NCBI GenBank assembly: GCA_900104495.1
Contig: FMXS01000009.1
Location: forward strand, 62,001-126,000
Origin: Ruminococcaceae bacterium FB2012
GTDB lineage: Bacteria; Bacillota; Clostridia; Oscillospirales; Ruminococcaceae
Direction: 5' to 3'
DNA length: 64,000 nucleotides
This document shows positions 18,172-26,999 of this stretch, in pieces. The stretch's first letter is position 1, and every line of letters starts with the position of its first letter. Both the position numbers and the translations under genes were made by a program. The notes below the pieces were generated by a model that saw only the letters and a list, made by a program, of their open reading frames with translations, ran no database searches and had not been told where the DNA came from.

Positions 18172-19107
18172 TCAGTCCGGCAGCTTGATCTTCGGCAGGA
18201 AGGAAATAATATCCTCCTTCATGCGGATGACTTCTCTGCGTGCCGCTTTGGCAAATTCGTGAGGATCGCATTCCTCTTTCTTGTATGCGCACATTACCGC
18301 CCTCGAGGAGTTAACGATAGCCCCGAGACCGTTTTCGTCAAAGCCCTTGGACACGCCCTCGGCTCCGCCGCCCTGTGCGCCGTAGCCCGGAACCAGGAAG
18401 AAGGTGTGAGGCAGGGCCTTGCGCATTTCAGCCAGCTGTTCCGGGTAGGTCGCACCCACAACGGCGCCCACGCCGCTGTAACCGTACTTGCCCATGACCT
18501 CCGAGCCCCATTTTTCGCACATATCTCCCATTGTGGCATAAACTGTCTTGCTGCCGATCATAAGATCCTGAAGCTCCCCCGAGGATTTGTTGGAGGTCTT
18601 CACCAGCACGAAAATGCCCTTGTCGTAGGCACGGCATTTTTCCAGCAGGGGAGAGATGCCGTCGGTGCCGAGATAGCCGTTCACCGTCAGTGCGTCAGCG
18701 CCGAAGGCCGGGATGTTCTCGCCCCCGACTTCGGTGAACCCGAGATGCGCCGTGGCATAAGCGTCCATTGTGGCGCCGATGTCGTTGCGCTTGCCGTCGG
18801 TCATTACGAACATACCCTTGCCCTGGGCGTATTCAATGGTCTTGTAAAGGGTCTTGACGCCCTCCCAGCCGTACATTTCATAGTATGCCGCCTGGGGCTT
18901 TATGGCGGGGCAGATGTCGTGTATCTCGTCAATGATCGCCTTGTTGAATTCAAGTATCGCCTTGGATGCGGCTTTCAGTGTCTTGCCGTACTTCTTGATC
19001 TTCTTCGATACGATGTATTCCGGTACATATTCCACCCTTGGGTCAAGGCCCACCACAGAGGGATTCTGTGTCTTTACGATGTTTTCTATAAGTCTGTCAA
19101 ATGACAT
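18172..19107 (-). CDS. pyrF: Orotidine 5'-phosphate decarboxylase
   Basis: Final step of de novo UMP synthesis. 311 residues, the longer type-2 form. Active-site motif FVMTDGKRNDIGATMDAY and the phosphate-binding VPGYGAQGGG are visible. I choose ATG 19107 (MSFDRLIEN) because AAAGGAG sits seven bases before it. An alternative ATG at 19113 would overlap the pyrC stop as ATGA but leaves only one or two bases after the Shine-Dalgarno. Directly follows pyrC. Confidence 0.95.
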   Translation of the reverse strand: MSFDRLIENIVKTQNPSVVGLDPRVEYVPEYIVSKKIKKYGKTLKAASKAILEFNKAIIDEIHDICPAIKPQAAYYEMYGWEGVKTLYKTIEYAQGKGMFVMTDGKRNDIGATMDAYATAHLGFTEVGGENIPAFGADALTVNGYLGTDGISPLLEKCRAYDKGIFVLVKTSNKSSGELQDLMIGSKTVYATMGDMCEKWGSEVMGKYGYSGVGAVVGATYPEQLAEMRKALPHTFFLVPGYGAQGGGAEGVSKGFDENGLGAIVNSSRAVMCAYKKEECDPHEFAKAARREVIRMKEDIISFLPKIKLPD

Positions 19108-19109
19108 AT

Positions 19110-20393
19110 TCATTCTCCTTTCGGATCAAGCTCGTATACTATCTTTCCTCTGCAAACCGTATACAGATTCCGGCCTTTGAGCCTTTCACCCTTGAACACC
19201 GAGTTCTTGCTTCGGGAGTGCAGTTTCTCGGGGATCACGGTCCATTCAAGGTCCGGGTCGAAAATGCAGAGATCGGCCTCGCTGCCAACTTTTATCTCCG
19301 CCAAAGGCAGCCCGAGTATTTTCCTCGGATTGACGGACATTACCTCCACCAGCTTTGCGAGGCTCATTTTCCCGGTGTGGTAAAGCCGTGTCAGCGTCAC
19401 CGCAAGGGAAGTTTCCAGCCCGACAACGCCGTTGGGCGCAGTTTCAAAATCAGACTTGTCCTCCGCGGTGTGAGGCGCGTGGTCGGTGATGATGCAGTCG
19501 ATAGTCCCGTCAAGCAGAGCTTCTTCCACAGCCTTTCTGTCCTTTTCGGTCCTCAGAGGCGGAGACATACGGTAGTCCGCATCTCTCGCAAGCAGCTTAT
19601 CGTCGGTGTAGGTGAAATAATGGGGCGCGGTCTCGCAGGTGACTCTGATGCCGTCCCGCTTTGCCGCTCTGATGATATCCACCGAGCCGTAGGTCGAAAC
19701 GTGGCAGATGTGTACCCTTGCGCCGCAGGAGGCCGCAAGAGTGATCTCCCTGGCGGTGATGCTGTCCTCACTGGCTCTGTCCATGCCTCTGACACCCAGC
19801 TTTTCCGACACTTCGCCCCTGTTGATGATGCCGCCGTTTATGATATCCAGGTCCTCACAGTGAGAGGTAACGATAAGCCCGTTTTGGTTGGTCATTTCGA
19901 TAGCCCGGCGCATAAGCTCCGCGTTCTTTACCGGCCTGCCGTCATCGGAGATCGCAACTATCCCGGCTTTTTTCAGTTTCTCGTAATCGCAGAGCTCCTT
20001 GCCTTCCATACCCTTTGTCACGCAGGCATAGGGGATGACCCTTATCCCGGTCTCTTCGGCCTTGTCAAACACATACTTCACAAGTTCGGGAGAATCTATG
20101 GGAGGCTTGGTGTTTGGCATACAGGCAACGCCCGTAAAGCCTCCGGCCTTGGCGGCCGCTGCCCCGGTGATGATATCCTCTTTCTGGGTCTGCCCCGGGT
20201 CACGGAAATGAACGTGCATATCAAACAGACCGGGCACGGCAATGAGCCGTCCCCCGCCGTCGATGACTCTGTCCGCGGGCTTTTCCTCGCTGCCTATATA
20301 GGCTATTACCCCGTTTTCCGTTATTATATTGGTCACGCAGTCGAGCCCCTGAAGGGGATCGGCCGCGTGAACGTTTTTAAACAGTATTCTCAT
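19110..20393 (-). CDS. pyrC: Dihydroorotase
   Basis: Zinc enzyme closing N-carbamoyl-aspartate to dihydroorotate, 427 residues (class I). DMHVHFRDPG carries the first two metal-binding histidines; ITDHAPH and ASCGARVHICHVS are further family motifs. Only weak ribosome-site sequence (GGAAG) precedes ATG 20393. With pyrF it is the only pyrimidine biosynthesis pair here; pyrB, pyrD and pyrE are not in the window. Confidence 0.95.
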   Translation of the reverse strand: MRILFKNVHAADPLQGLDCVTNIITENGVIAYIGSEEKPADRVIDGGGRLIAVPGLFDMHVHFRDPGQTQKEDIITGAAAAKAGGFTGVACMPNTKPPIDSPELVKYVFDKAEETGIRVIPYACVTKGMEGKELCDYEKLKKAGIVAISDDGRPVKNAELMRRAIEMTNQNGLIVTSHCEDLDIINGGIINRGEVSEKLGVRGMDRASEDSITAREITLAASCGARVHICHVSTYGSVDIIRAAKRDGIRVTCETAPHYFTYTDDKLLARDADYRMSPPLRTEKDRKAVEEALLDGTIDCIITDHAPHTAEDKSDFETAPNGVVGLETSLAVTLTRLYHTGKMSLAKLVEVMSVNPRKILGLPLAEIKVGSEADLCIFDPDLEWTVIPEKLHSRSKNSVFKGERLKGRNLYTVCRGKIVYELDPKGE

Positions 20394-20408
20394 TGCTTGC
20401 TTCCGATA

Positions 20409-20954
20409 TCAGACTTTCTTAGCTGAGAAGTGCTTGCCGTGCGAGTACAGCTCAAGGGTCTTCTCGGGCATGATCATGTTGAGAACAACGCCTTCGTTGT
20501 CGCCGTTGTTCTTGATAAGGAATGTGCACTTGGGAGCGTCCTCAAGCTTGTAGGTCTCCTTGTTGACGACCTTTTTAACGTTCTTTGCATCGGTAAGGTT
20601 GGAGTAGGAGATCTGAGCAAAGAAGAACAGGTTGATGTGAGAGTCGAAGGCCTCGGTGTGATGGCCGGGAAGAACAAAGAGTTTGAGAGCCTTTCTTGTT
20701 TCGTCCAGTCTGTACCAGCCGTCTGCAATGACTTCGCCCGACTTGAGCTCGGAGTACTTGAACTTGCCGTTTTCGTCAACTTCCAGCTTCTTATCGCTCT
20801 TTTCATCGATCCATGCACCGGAGATCAGCAGTCTGCCGTCGCTGTTGGCATCGGTGTTCGGAGAAGCGAACACATAGCTTCCGACAATAATGCCGCATAC
20901 TACGAGCAAGATAAAGACGATAACGAGAAAAACTTGTAAGATCCTTTTTGCCAT
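20409..20954 (-). CDS. Small membrane-anchored extracytoplasmic protein, unknown function
   Basis: 181 residues: an N-terminal hydrophobic segment (about 5-30), then a soluble domain likely outside the cell. The part ISGAWIDEKSDKKLEVDENG resembles the short beta-rich repeats of secreted Clostridia proteins of the DUF5640/lipocalin-like type, but I cannot assign a family. A good AAAGAGG ribosome site lies before ATG 20954. It lies between ilvD and pyrC on the same strand with gaps of 39 and 15 bp, so it is probably cotranscribed with metabolic genes, an odd setting for an exported protein. Confidence 0.7.
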   Translation of the reverse strand: MAKRILQVFLVIVFILLVVCGIIVGSYVFASPNTDANSDGRLLISGAWIDEKSDKKLEVDENGKFKYSELKSGEVIADGWYRLDETRKALKLFVLPGHHTEAFDSHINLFFFAQISYSNLTDAKNVKKVVNKETYKLEDAPKCTFLIKNNGDNEGVVLNMIMPEKTLELYSHGKHFSAKKV

Positions 20955-20993
20955 GTTTGATTACCTCTTTCTGTTTATGTTTCAGAGCTTCCC

Positions 20994-22661
20994 TCAGCCC
21001 TGTTTGAGTATCGCGCCGGTGTTTGCAGATGTAACGAGCGATGCATATCTTGCAAGGTATCCCGTGGTTATCCTCGGTTCGCGGGGCTGCCATTTTGCTT
21101 TTCTTGCCGCCAGCTCCTCGTCGGAGACCTTGACGTTTATCTTGTTGGCGGGAATATCGATCGTGATGATATCGCCCTCTTCGATAAGCGCTATGGGTCC
21201 GCCCACCGCAGCTTCGGGAGAAACGTGTCCGATGGACGCGCCTCTTGTGGCTCCGCTGAAACGTCCGTCAGTGATAAGCGCCACCGACGAGCCCAGTCCC
21301 ATTCCCACGATAGCAGATGTGGGGTTGAGCATCTCTCTCATTCCGGGGCCGCCCTTGGGACCTTCGTACCGGATGACCACCACGTCGCCGGCGTTTATCT
21401 TTCCGCCTCTGATAGCGGCGATAGCATCCTCTTCCGAATCAAATACTCTTGCGGGGCCTTCATGCACCAGCATCTCGGGAGCCACAGCCGAACGCTTTAC
21501 AACGCAGCTGTCGGGAGCAATGTTTCCTCTCAGCACTGCGATGCCGCCGGTCTTGGAATAAGGATTGTCCAGCGGTCTGATGACCTCGGGATTGCGGTTA
21601 ACGGCACCCTTGATATTCTCGGCAACCGTCTTGCCCGTAGCTGTCATGCAGTCGGTGTTGAGCAGTCCGGCCTCAGCCAGCTCGTTCATTACCGCATAAA
21701 CGCCGCCTGCCTCGTTGAGGTCCTCCATATATGTATGACCCGCAGGTGCCAGGTGACATACGTTCGGGGTCCTGGAGGAGATCTCGTTTGCTATGTCAAG
21801 GTTCAGGTCGATGCCGCACTCGTGAGCGATAGCAGGAAGGTGAAGCATGGAGTTCGTTGAACATCCCAGAGCCATATCCACGGTGAGGGCGTTCATGAAA
21901 GCCTTCTCCGTCATAATATCTCTCGGACGGATATTCTTCCTGTAAAGCTCCATGACCTGCATACCTGCGTGCTTTGCCAGCTTCAGTCTTTCGGAGTAGA
22001 CCGCAGGGATGGTACCGTTGCCCCTCAGACCCATACCCAACACTTCCGTCAGGCAGTTCATGGAATTTGCGGTATACATACCCGAGCAGCTTCCGCAGGT
22101 GGGGCAGACCTTGTTCTCGAATTCCTCAACGTCCTCCGCCGTCATCTTTCCCGCGTCGTAGGAGCCCACCGCCTCGAACATACTCGACAGCGATCTCTTC
22201 TCGCCTTTGACGTGTCCCGCCAGCATGGGTCCGCCGGAAACGAATACGGTGGGGACATTGACTCTTGCTGCCGCCATAAGCAGTCCGGGAACGTTCTTGT
22301 CGCAGTTGGGGATCATAACGAGGGCGTCAAAGTGATGCGCCAGCGCCATACATTCGGTGCTGTCCGCGATAAGATCCCGGGTAACGAGGGAATACTTCAT
22401 TCCCTGATGACCCATTGCGATGCCGTCACAGACCGCGATAGCCGGGAACACGATCGGCGTACCGCCGGCCATAGCCACGCCCAGCTTAACGGCCTCCACC
22501 AGCTTGTCGATGTTCATGTGTCCGGGAACGATCTCGTTATAGCTGGAAACGATGCCCACCAAAGGCCTTTCCATTTCCTCCCTGGTAAGGCCCAGTGCGT
22601 TGAAAAGTGATCTCTGAGGTGCCTTGTCAACGCCATCGCAGAAATAGTTTTGTTCAGACAT
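20994..22661 (-). CDS. ilvD: Dihydroxy-acid dehydratase
   Basis: Fe-S enzyme of valine, leucine, isoleucine and pantothenate synthesis that dehydrates 2,3-dihydroxy acids to 2-keto acids. 555 residues, as expected. Cluster cysteines are in NCDKNVPG and CPTCGSCSGMYTANSMN. GGAGG ribosome site precedes ATG 22661. Other ilv/leu genes are absent; it sits between glcK and a small secreted protein, so its grouping is unusual. Confidence 0.97.
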   Translation of the reverse strand: MSEQNYFCDGVDKAPQRSLFNALGLTREEMERPLVGIVSSYNEIVPGHMNIDKLVEAVKLGVAMAGGTPIVFPAIAVCDGIAMGHQGMKYSLVTRDLIADSTECMALAHHFDALVMIPNCDKNVPGLLMAAARVNVPTVFVSGGPMLAGHVKGEKRSLSSMFEAVGSYDAGKMTAEDVEEFENKVCPTCGSCSGMYTANSMNCLTEVLGMGLRGNGTIPAVYSERLKLAKHAGMQVMELYRKNIRPRDIMTEKAFMNALTVDMALGCSTNSMLHLPAIAHECGIDLNLDIANEISSRTPNVCHLAPAGHTYMEDLNEAGGVYAVMNELAEAGLLNTDCMTATGKTVAENIKGAVNRNPEVIRPLDNPYSKTGGIAVLRGNIAPDSCVVKRSAVAPEMLVHEGPARVFDSEEDAIAAIRGGKINAGDVVVIRYEGPKGGPGMREMLNPTSAIVGMGLGSSVALITDGRFSGATRGASIGHVSPEAAVGGPIALIEEGDIITIDIPANKINVKVSDEELAARKAKWQPREPRITTGYLARYASLVTSANTGAILKQG

Positions 22662-22686
22662 TTTTATACCTCCGATAACAGATTTA

Positions 22687-23640
22687 TCAGTGTGAAAGAC
22701 CTAAGAACGCCGCGCCGATTATTCCCGCGTCGTTGCCCAGCTTGGCAATGACGATCTCGGTATTCTTGGCGCTGTTCTTGGTGTAAACTTCCTTGGCTAC
22801 CAGTTCCTTCAGCGGCAGCAGCAGGGGATCGCCCTCGTTGCAGACGCCTCCGCCGATGCAGAGGATGTCGGGCTGGAAGATGTTTATGGTGTTGGCGATA
22901 CCGCAGGCCAGATAGCGGATGTACTTGTCAACAACTTCCTTGCCGGCTTTGTCCCCCGCACGCATAGCGTTGAACGCCGTCCTTGCGGAGACCTTGCCGT
23001 CTTCCTCGTTCATCTTCCACATGACCGAACTCTTGTCGGCGTACATTGCTTCCTTTGTCATTCGGATAAGCCCCGTCGCGGAGGAGAATACTTCAAAGCA
23101 TCCCTTTCTTCCGCAGGTACACTCGGGACCGTTGGGGTCGATAACGGTGTGACCGATCTCCGCACCGGCGAAATTCGAGCCGGAGTAGATCTTTCCGTCA
23201 ATGATTATGCCGCCGCCGACGCCTGTTCCCAGCGTGATGCAGACCGCGTTGTTCGCGCCCTTTGCGGCTCCCGCCACATATTCGCCGTAGGCCGCCGCAT
23301 TTGCGTCGTTCTCAACGTAGCAGGGCTTGTCGATCAAGGTCCTCATAAGGTCCACAACGTGGAAATCCAGGAACCCTAAGTTGTTGGAATATTCAATGAT
23401 GCCTTTTTCACTGTTGGCCGTACCCGGCGTTCCGATGCCCACCGCTTCGATCTGATCCAGGGAGAGCCCCGCCTTGTCCACGGCTTCAAGGGCCACCTTT
23501 GCCATATCCTTGCAGATAGCCTCTGCCGGCCTGGGAAGATTTGTCTTGCAGGAAGTCTTTGAAACGATCTCAAAATCCTCGCTGACAACTCCCGCCTTGA
23601 TGTTGGTACCGCCTAAGTCAATGCCTATGTAGTATTTCAT
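22687..23640 (-). CDS. glcK: ROK-family glucokinase
   Basis: Phosphorylates free glucose with ATP. 317 residues: ATP-binding GIDLGGTNIKAGVV at the N-terminus, GTPGTAN, the ROK zinc motif CTCGRKGCFE, and EIGHTVID. No helix-turn-helix domain, so it is a kinase rather than a ROK repressor. It directly follows manA, giving a hexose-phosphate pair; ilvD starts 25 bp later. Confidence 0.92.
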   Translation of the reverse strand: MKYYIGIDLGGTNIKAGVVSEDFEIVSKTSCKTNLPRPAEAICKDMAKVALEAVDKAGLSLDQIEAVGIGTPGTANSEKGIIEYSNNLGFLDFHVVDLMRTLIDKPCYVENDANAAAYGEYVAGAAKGANNAVCITLGTGVGGGIIIDGKIYSGSNFAGAEIGHTVIDPNGPECTCGRKGCFEVFSSATGLIRMTKEAMYADKSSVMWKMNEEDGKVSARTAFNAMRAGDKAGKEVVDKYIRYLACGIANTINIFQPDILCIGGGVCNEGDPLLLPLKELVAKEVYTKNSAKNTEIVIAKLGNDAGIIGAAFLGLSH

Positions 23641-23672
23641 ATCTCTGTCTTCCTTTTCGTGTTATTTGAATT

Positions 23673-24635
23673 TCAGAATTTGTCTATCCTTGTCAGCACG
23701 GCTCTGCATTTTCCGCTGACGGTGTATTTTCCCGTCCCCGCCGTGATGAATATACTGTCGCCTTTTTTGAACTGCGTCTCGCTGTCTCCGCTGACGGTTC
23801 CTTCTCCCTCCAGGAACAGCAGATCGTTGAAGCTCGTTCCGTCCGCTTCCAGTTTGGCGGTGCCGTCGATGTCAAGAGCGTATGTTGTAAAGTATTCGCA
23901 CTTGGCAAGCAGCTTGGAGGTGTAACCTTCATGCTTTTCCACAGGCGTCTCCGGATATTTCTTCGCGGGAGCCAGCCTTGTAACGTCCTTGGCCTTCTCC
24001 ACATGAAGCTCACGGGGCTTGCCGTCCTTGCCCACACGTCCGTAATCGTAGATGCGGTAGGTGGTGTTGGAGTTCTGCTGTATCTCGGCGATCAGTATTC
24101 CCTTGCCGATAGCGTGGAGCGTCCCCGCCTCGATGAAGAATACATCCCCCTTGTGAACGGGAACGTTGTTGGTAACTTCCAGAAGCGTGTTGTCCGCGAT
24201 CCTGCGGGCGAACTCTTCCTTGCTGATCTCGTGCTTGAAGCCGTAGAGCAGCTCGGCGCCCTCGTCGCAGTCCACGACGTACCACATCTCGGTCTTGCCG
24301 TATTCGCCCTCGACCCGCTGTGCATACTCGTTATCGGGATGCACCTGCACCGAAAGATTGTCCTTGGCGTCTATCAGCTTTATCAGGATAGGGAAGAACT
24401 CAAACCTTTCGCAGTTGGTCCCCAGCACGGCCCTGCCGTATTTGTCTATGTATTCCCGGAGCGTCAGGCCCTTGTCCTCGCCTTCGGCTACTACCGAAGG
24501 CCCGTCCTTGTGACAGGAAAGTTCCCAGCTCTCGGCCACCTTGTCGAGATCGCATTTCTTGCCGAAATCGTCCCGCAGTCTTGTGCCGCCCCAGATATAA
24601 TCCTTGAACGCCGGTTCAAGTTTAATTACTGCCAT
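23673..24635 (-). CDS. manA: Mannose-6-phosphate isomerase, class I
   Basis: Zinc enzyme interconverting mannose 6-phosphate and fructose 6-phosphate. 320 residues, the short Bacillus-type form. Cupin metal motif QVHPDNEYA and the sequence FFIEAGTLHAIGKG are present. GGAGG ribosome site and its own promoter. First gene of the run manA-glcK-ilvD-181aa-pyrC-pyrF. Confidence 0.93.
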   Translation of the reverse strand: MAVIKLEPAFKDYIWGGTRLRDDFGKKCDLDKVAESWELSCHKDGPSVVAEGEDKGLTLREYIDKYGRAVLGTNCERFEFFPILIKLIDAKDNLSVQVHPDNEYAQRVEGEYGKTEMWYVVDCDEGAELLYGFKHEISKEEFARRIADNTLLEVTNNVPVHKGDVFFIEAGTLHAIGKGILIAEIQQNSNTTYRIYDYGRVGKDGKPRELHVEKAKDVTRLAPAKKYPETPVEKHEGYTSKLLAKCEYFTTYALDIDGTAKLEADGTSFNDLLFLEGEGTVSGDSETQFKKGDSIFITAGTGKYTVSGKCRAVLTRIDKF

Positions 24636-24674
24636 ATTTTACCTCCTTGCGCAATTATTCTATTATACTTTACT

Positions 24675-24704
24675 ATTATATCACAGCTTATACATATATG
24701 TCAA
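24675..24704 (-). promoter_or_regulatory. Sigma-A promoter of the manA operon
   Basis: Minus strand TTGACA (24704-24699), 18-bp spacer, TATAAT (24680-24675). Confidence 0.82.
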
Positions 24705-24739
24705 TAAAAAAGGGGTTACAAACTTAATTATTTTTTTAA

Positions 24740-24773
24740 ACAAAAATGCACAATGCCGTTACAGCATTGTGCA
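24740..24773 (-). terminator. Terminator of glmM
   Basis: Perfect 10-bp stem TGCACAATGC/GCATTGTGCA (24747-24756 with 24764-24773), followed on the minus strand by a T-rich tail. Confidence 0.82.
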
Positions 24774-24784
24774 GAATTGTAACC

Positions 24785-26170
24785 TTATATCTCGTGGCCC
24801 TTGGCCTTGATGACATCGACCACCTTATCCACCAGCCTGCGGCAGGTGTCCTCGGAGGGAGCCTCGACCATAACTCTTATCAGAGGTTCGGTGCCGCTCT
24901 CGCGCACAAGTATCCTTCCGGAACGTCCCAGTTCCTCGCTTACGGCCTCAACGGCCTTCTTAACGTCGGGATCCTCCTGAGCGGCCTTCTTGTCCTTGAC
25001 CTTAACATTCACCAGCACCTGAGGATAGATAGTCAAAGGCTCGGCAAGCTCCGAGAGTTTCTTCTTCCTTGCCATCATAACTTCCATTATTTTCAGGCTG
25101 GTGAGGATGCCGTCTCCGGTGGAGGCGTACTTCGAGAAGATGATGTGCCCCGACTGCTCTCCGCCCAGACGGCAGCCGTACTTCATCATATATTCGTAAA
25201 CGTACTTGTCGCCCACCTTAGTCTTGGCGTAGTCGATGCCGAACTCGTCAAAGGCCTTGTAAAGCCCGAAGTTTGACATCACAGTGGTAACGACGGTGTT
25301 GTTCAGCAGCTTGCCCCGCTCCTTCATGTATCTTCCGTATATGTAAAGGATGTGGTCGCCGGTGATGACATTGCCATTCTCGTCAACGCACAGGCAGCGG
25401 TCGGCGTCGCCGTCATAGGCAAAGCCCACGTCCATGCCCTTCTCCACGACGTACTTGCAAAGCCCCTCAATGTGTGTGGAGCCTGCGTTGTTGTTGATGT
25501 TAAGTCCGTCGGGCTCCGCATTGATAAGATATGTGGATGCGCCCAGCGCGTCAAATACGGCCTTGGCAATGTTCCAGGAAGCGCCGTTGGCACAGTCGAG
25601 AGCCACCTTTACGCCTCTGAAGGAATACATACCCAGGGAGATAAGATAGCCGATATAGCGGTTTCTGCCGGAAACGTAGTCTACGGTGCAGCCGATATGC
25701 TCCTTCTCCGCAAAGGGGATGTTCTCCCACTTCTGCCCGAAGACTTCCAGCTCGTTGTCAAGATAAGCCTCCACCAGTTCAATGGTCTCCTCGCTCATCT
25801 TTTCGCCGTTGCGGTTGATGAGCTTGATGCCGTTGTCGTAGTAGGGATTGTGGCTGGCCGAGATCATGATGCCGCAGTCGAAATCGTCAACTCTCGCCAC
25901 ATAAGCCACCGAAGGCGTAGTGGTGACGTGCAGCAGATAAGCGTCCGCGCCGGAAGCGGTCAGACCGCCTACCAGCGAATATTCAAACATATAGCTTGAA
26001 CGCCTTGTGTCCTTGCCGATGACGATCTTTGCCGGGGTGTCATCGCCGGCGCGGCGTTTCAGCTCGCCGAAATACCAGCCTAAAAATCTGCCGACCTTGA
26101 ATGCGTGGTCCGCCGTAAGATTAACGTTGGCTTCACCGCGGAAGCCGTCGGTACCGAAATACTTTCCCAT
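24785..26170 (-). CDS. glmM: Phosphoglucosamine mutase (phosphohexomutase family)
   Basis: Converts glucosamine 6-phosphate to glucosamine 1-phosphate for UDP-GlcNAc and the cell wall. 461 residues. MGKYFGTDGFRGEAN at the start, active-site serine loop GIMISASHNPYYDNG, metal loop DGDADRC and phosphate-binding RESGTEPLIRVMVE are all typical of GlmM. I start at ATG 26170; an in-frame GTG at 26182 overlaps the AGGAG ribosome site and would only add four residues. It follows a GlmU-like hexapeptide gene with a short gap, supporting the amino-sugar assignment over phosphomannomutase. Confidence 0.9.
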   Translation of the reverse strand: MGKYFGTDGFRGEANVNLTADHAFKVGRFLGWYFGELKRRAGDDTPAKIVIGKDTRRSSYMFEYSLVGGLTASGADAYLLHVTTTPSVAYVARVDDFDCGIMISASHNPYYDNGIKLINRNGEKMSEETIELVEAYLDNELEVFGQKWENIPFAEKEHIGCTVDYVSGRNRYIGYLISLGMYSFRGVKVALDCANGASWNIAKAVFDALGASTYLINAEPDGLNINNNAGSTHIEGLCKYVVEKGMDVGFAYDGDADRCLCVDENGNVITGDHILYIYGRYMKERGKLLNNTVVTTVMSNFGLYKAFDEFGIDYAKTKVGDKYVYEYMMKYGCRLGGEQSGHIIFSKYASTGDGILTSLKIMEVMMARKKKLSELAEPLTIYPQVLVNVKVKDKKAAQEDPDVKKAVEAVSEELGRSGRILVRESGTEPLIRVMVEAPSEDTCRRLVDKVVDVIKAKGHEI

Positions 26171-26195
26171 TTGAAGTTTCACTCCTATATAATTA

Positions 26196-26855
26196 TCAGA
26201 TCTTTGCCACGATGTCTTCGGGCCCCTTGTAGATGCTGTTAGCGGGAACTACTCCCCGCACCCGCGAAAGGGGATAGATGTTGGTGTTCCTGCCGATGAC
26301 GGTCCCCGGATTGAGGACGCTGTTGCATCCCACTTCGACGAAGTCCGCCAGCATAGCGCCGAACTTCTTCAAGCCAGTCTCTATGGGTTCGCCCTCACCC
26401 TTGACGGTCACGAGAGTCTTATCCGACTTGACATTTGAGGTAATGGACCCCGCCCCCATGTGAGAACGGTATCCGATGATGCTGTCGCCCACATAATTGT
26501 AGTGCGGAACCTGAACGTTATCAAACAGGATGACGTTTTTCAGCTCCACCGAGTTGCCCACAACGCAGTGGTTCCCCACCAGTGCGGCGCTTCTGATGAA
26601 AGCGCAGTGTCTTACTTCCGTTTCCGCACCGATGATGCAGGGCGCCCCGAGATAAGCAGTCGGGAACACCTTTGCGGTGTTGTGTACCCACACGTTGGGG
26701 CTCACTTCGGTGTAGAAATTCGGGTCCAGCGTCCGGCCGAGCCGGATGATAAGCTCTTTTATGCCGCCGAGAGCCTCCCAGGGATACTCAAAGCCGTCCA
26801 GGTATTCTCCCGCCAGGGTATGCTCCAGATCATACATTTCAGAAATTCTAAGCAT
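26196..26855 (-). CDS. Left-handed beta-helix (hexapeptide) acyltransferase, GlmU C-terminal-like
   Basis: 219 residues with hexapeptide repeats. The segment VPHYNYVGDSIIGY and HMGAGSITSN aligns by eye with the acetyltransferase half of GlmU (HLTYLGD, NIGAGTITCN), with His118 at the position of the catalytic histidine. The uridylyltransferase half of GlmU is absent. It may acetylate glucosamine 1-phosphate made by GlmM next door; a different sugar-nucleotide substrate is possible. Proteins like this are sometimes annotated as UDP-GlcNAc pyrophosphorylase, which the sequence does not support. Own perfect promoter; cotranscribed with glmM. Confidence 0.78.
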   Translation of the reverse strand: MLRISEMYDLEHTLAGEYLDGFEYPWEALGGIKELIIRLGRTLDPNFYTEVSPNVWVHNTAKVFPTAYLGAPCIIGAETEVRHCAFIRSAALVGNHCVVGNSVELKNVILFDNVQVPHYNYVGDSIIGYRSHMGAGSITSNVKSDKTLVTVKGEGEPIETGLKKFGAMLADFVEVGCNSVLNPGTVIGRNTNIYPLSRVRGVVPANSIYKGPEDIVAKI

Positions 26856-26900
26856 TGATAAAGCCTCTTTCCGATTATTTCGTATTATACATACTCAACT

Positions 26901-26929
26901 ATTATAACACAGCCCGCGGAGATTGTCAA
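26901..26929 (-). promoter_or_regulatory. Sigma-A promoter of the hexapeptide protein-glmM operon
   Basis: Minus strand TTGACA (26929-26924), 17-bp spacer, TATAAT (26906-26901); perfect consensus. Confidence 0.85.
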
Positions 26930-26950
26930 CCGGAAAAAGGCGCATCAATG

Positions 26951-26984
26951 CACAAAAAAGCGGCACCTCGGCAGGTGCCGCTTT
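26951..26984 (-). terminator. Terminator of the 27000 surface-protein gene
   Basis: 12-bp stem AAAGCGGCACCT/AGGTGCCGCTTT (26957-26968 with 26973-26984), followed on the minus strand by a T-run. Confidence 0.85.
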
Positions 26985-26999
26985 AGTTAATATTCTCTG

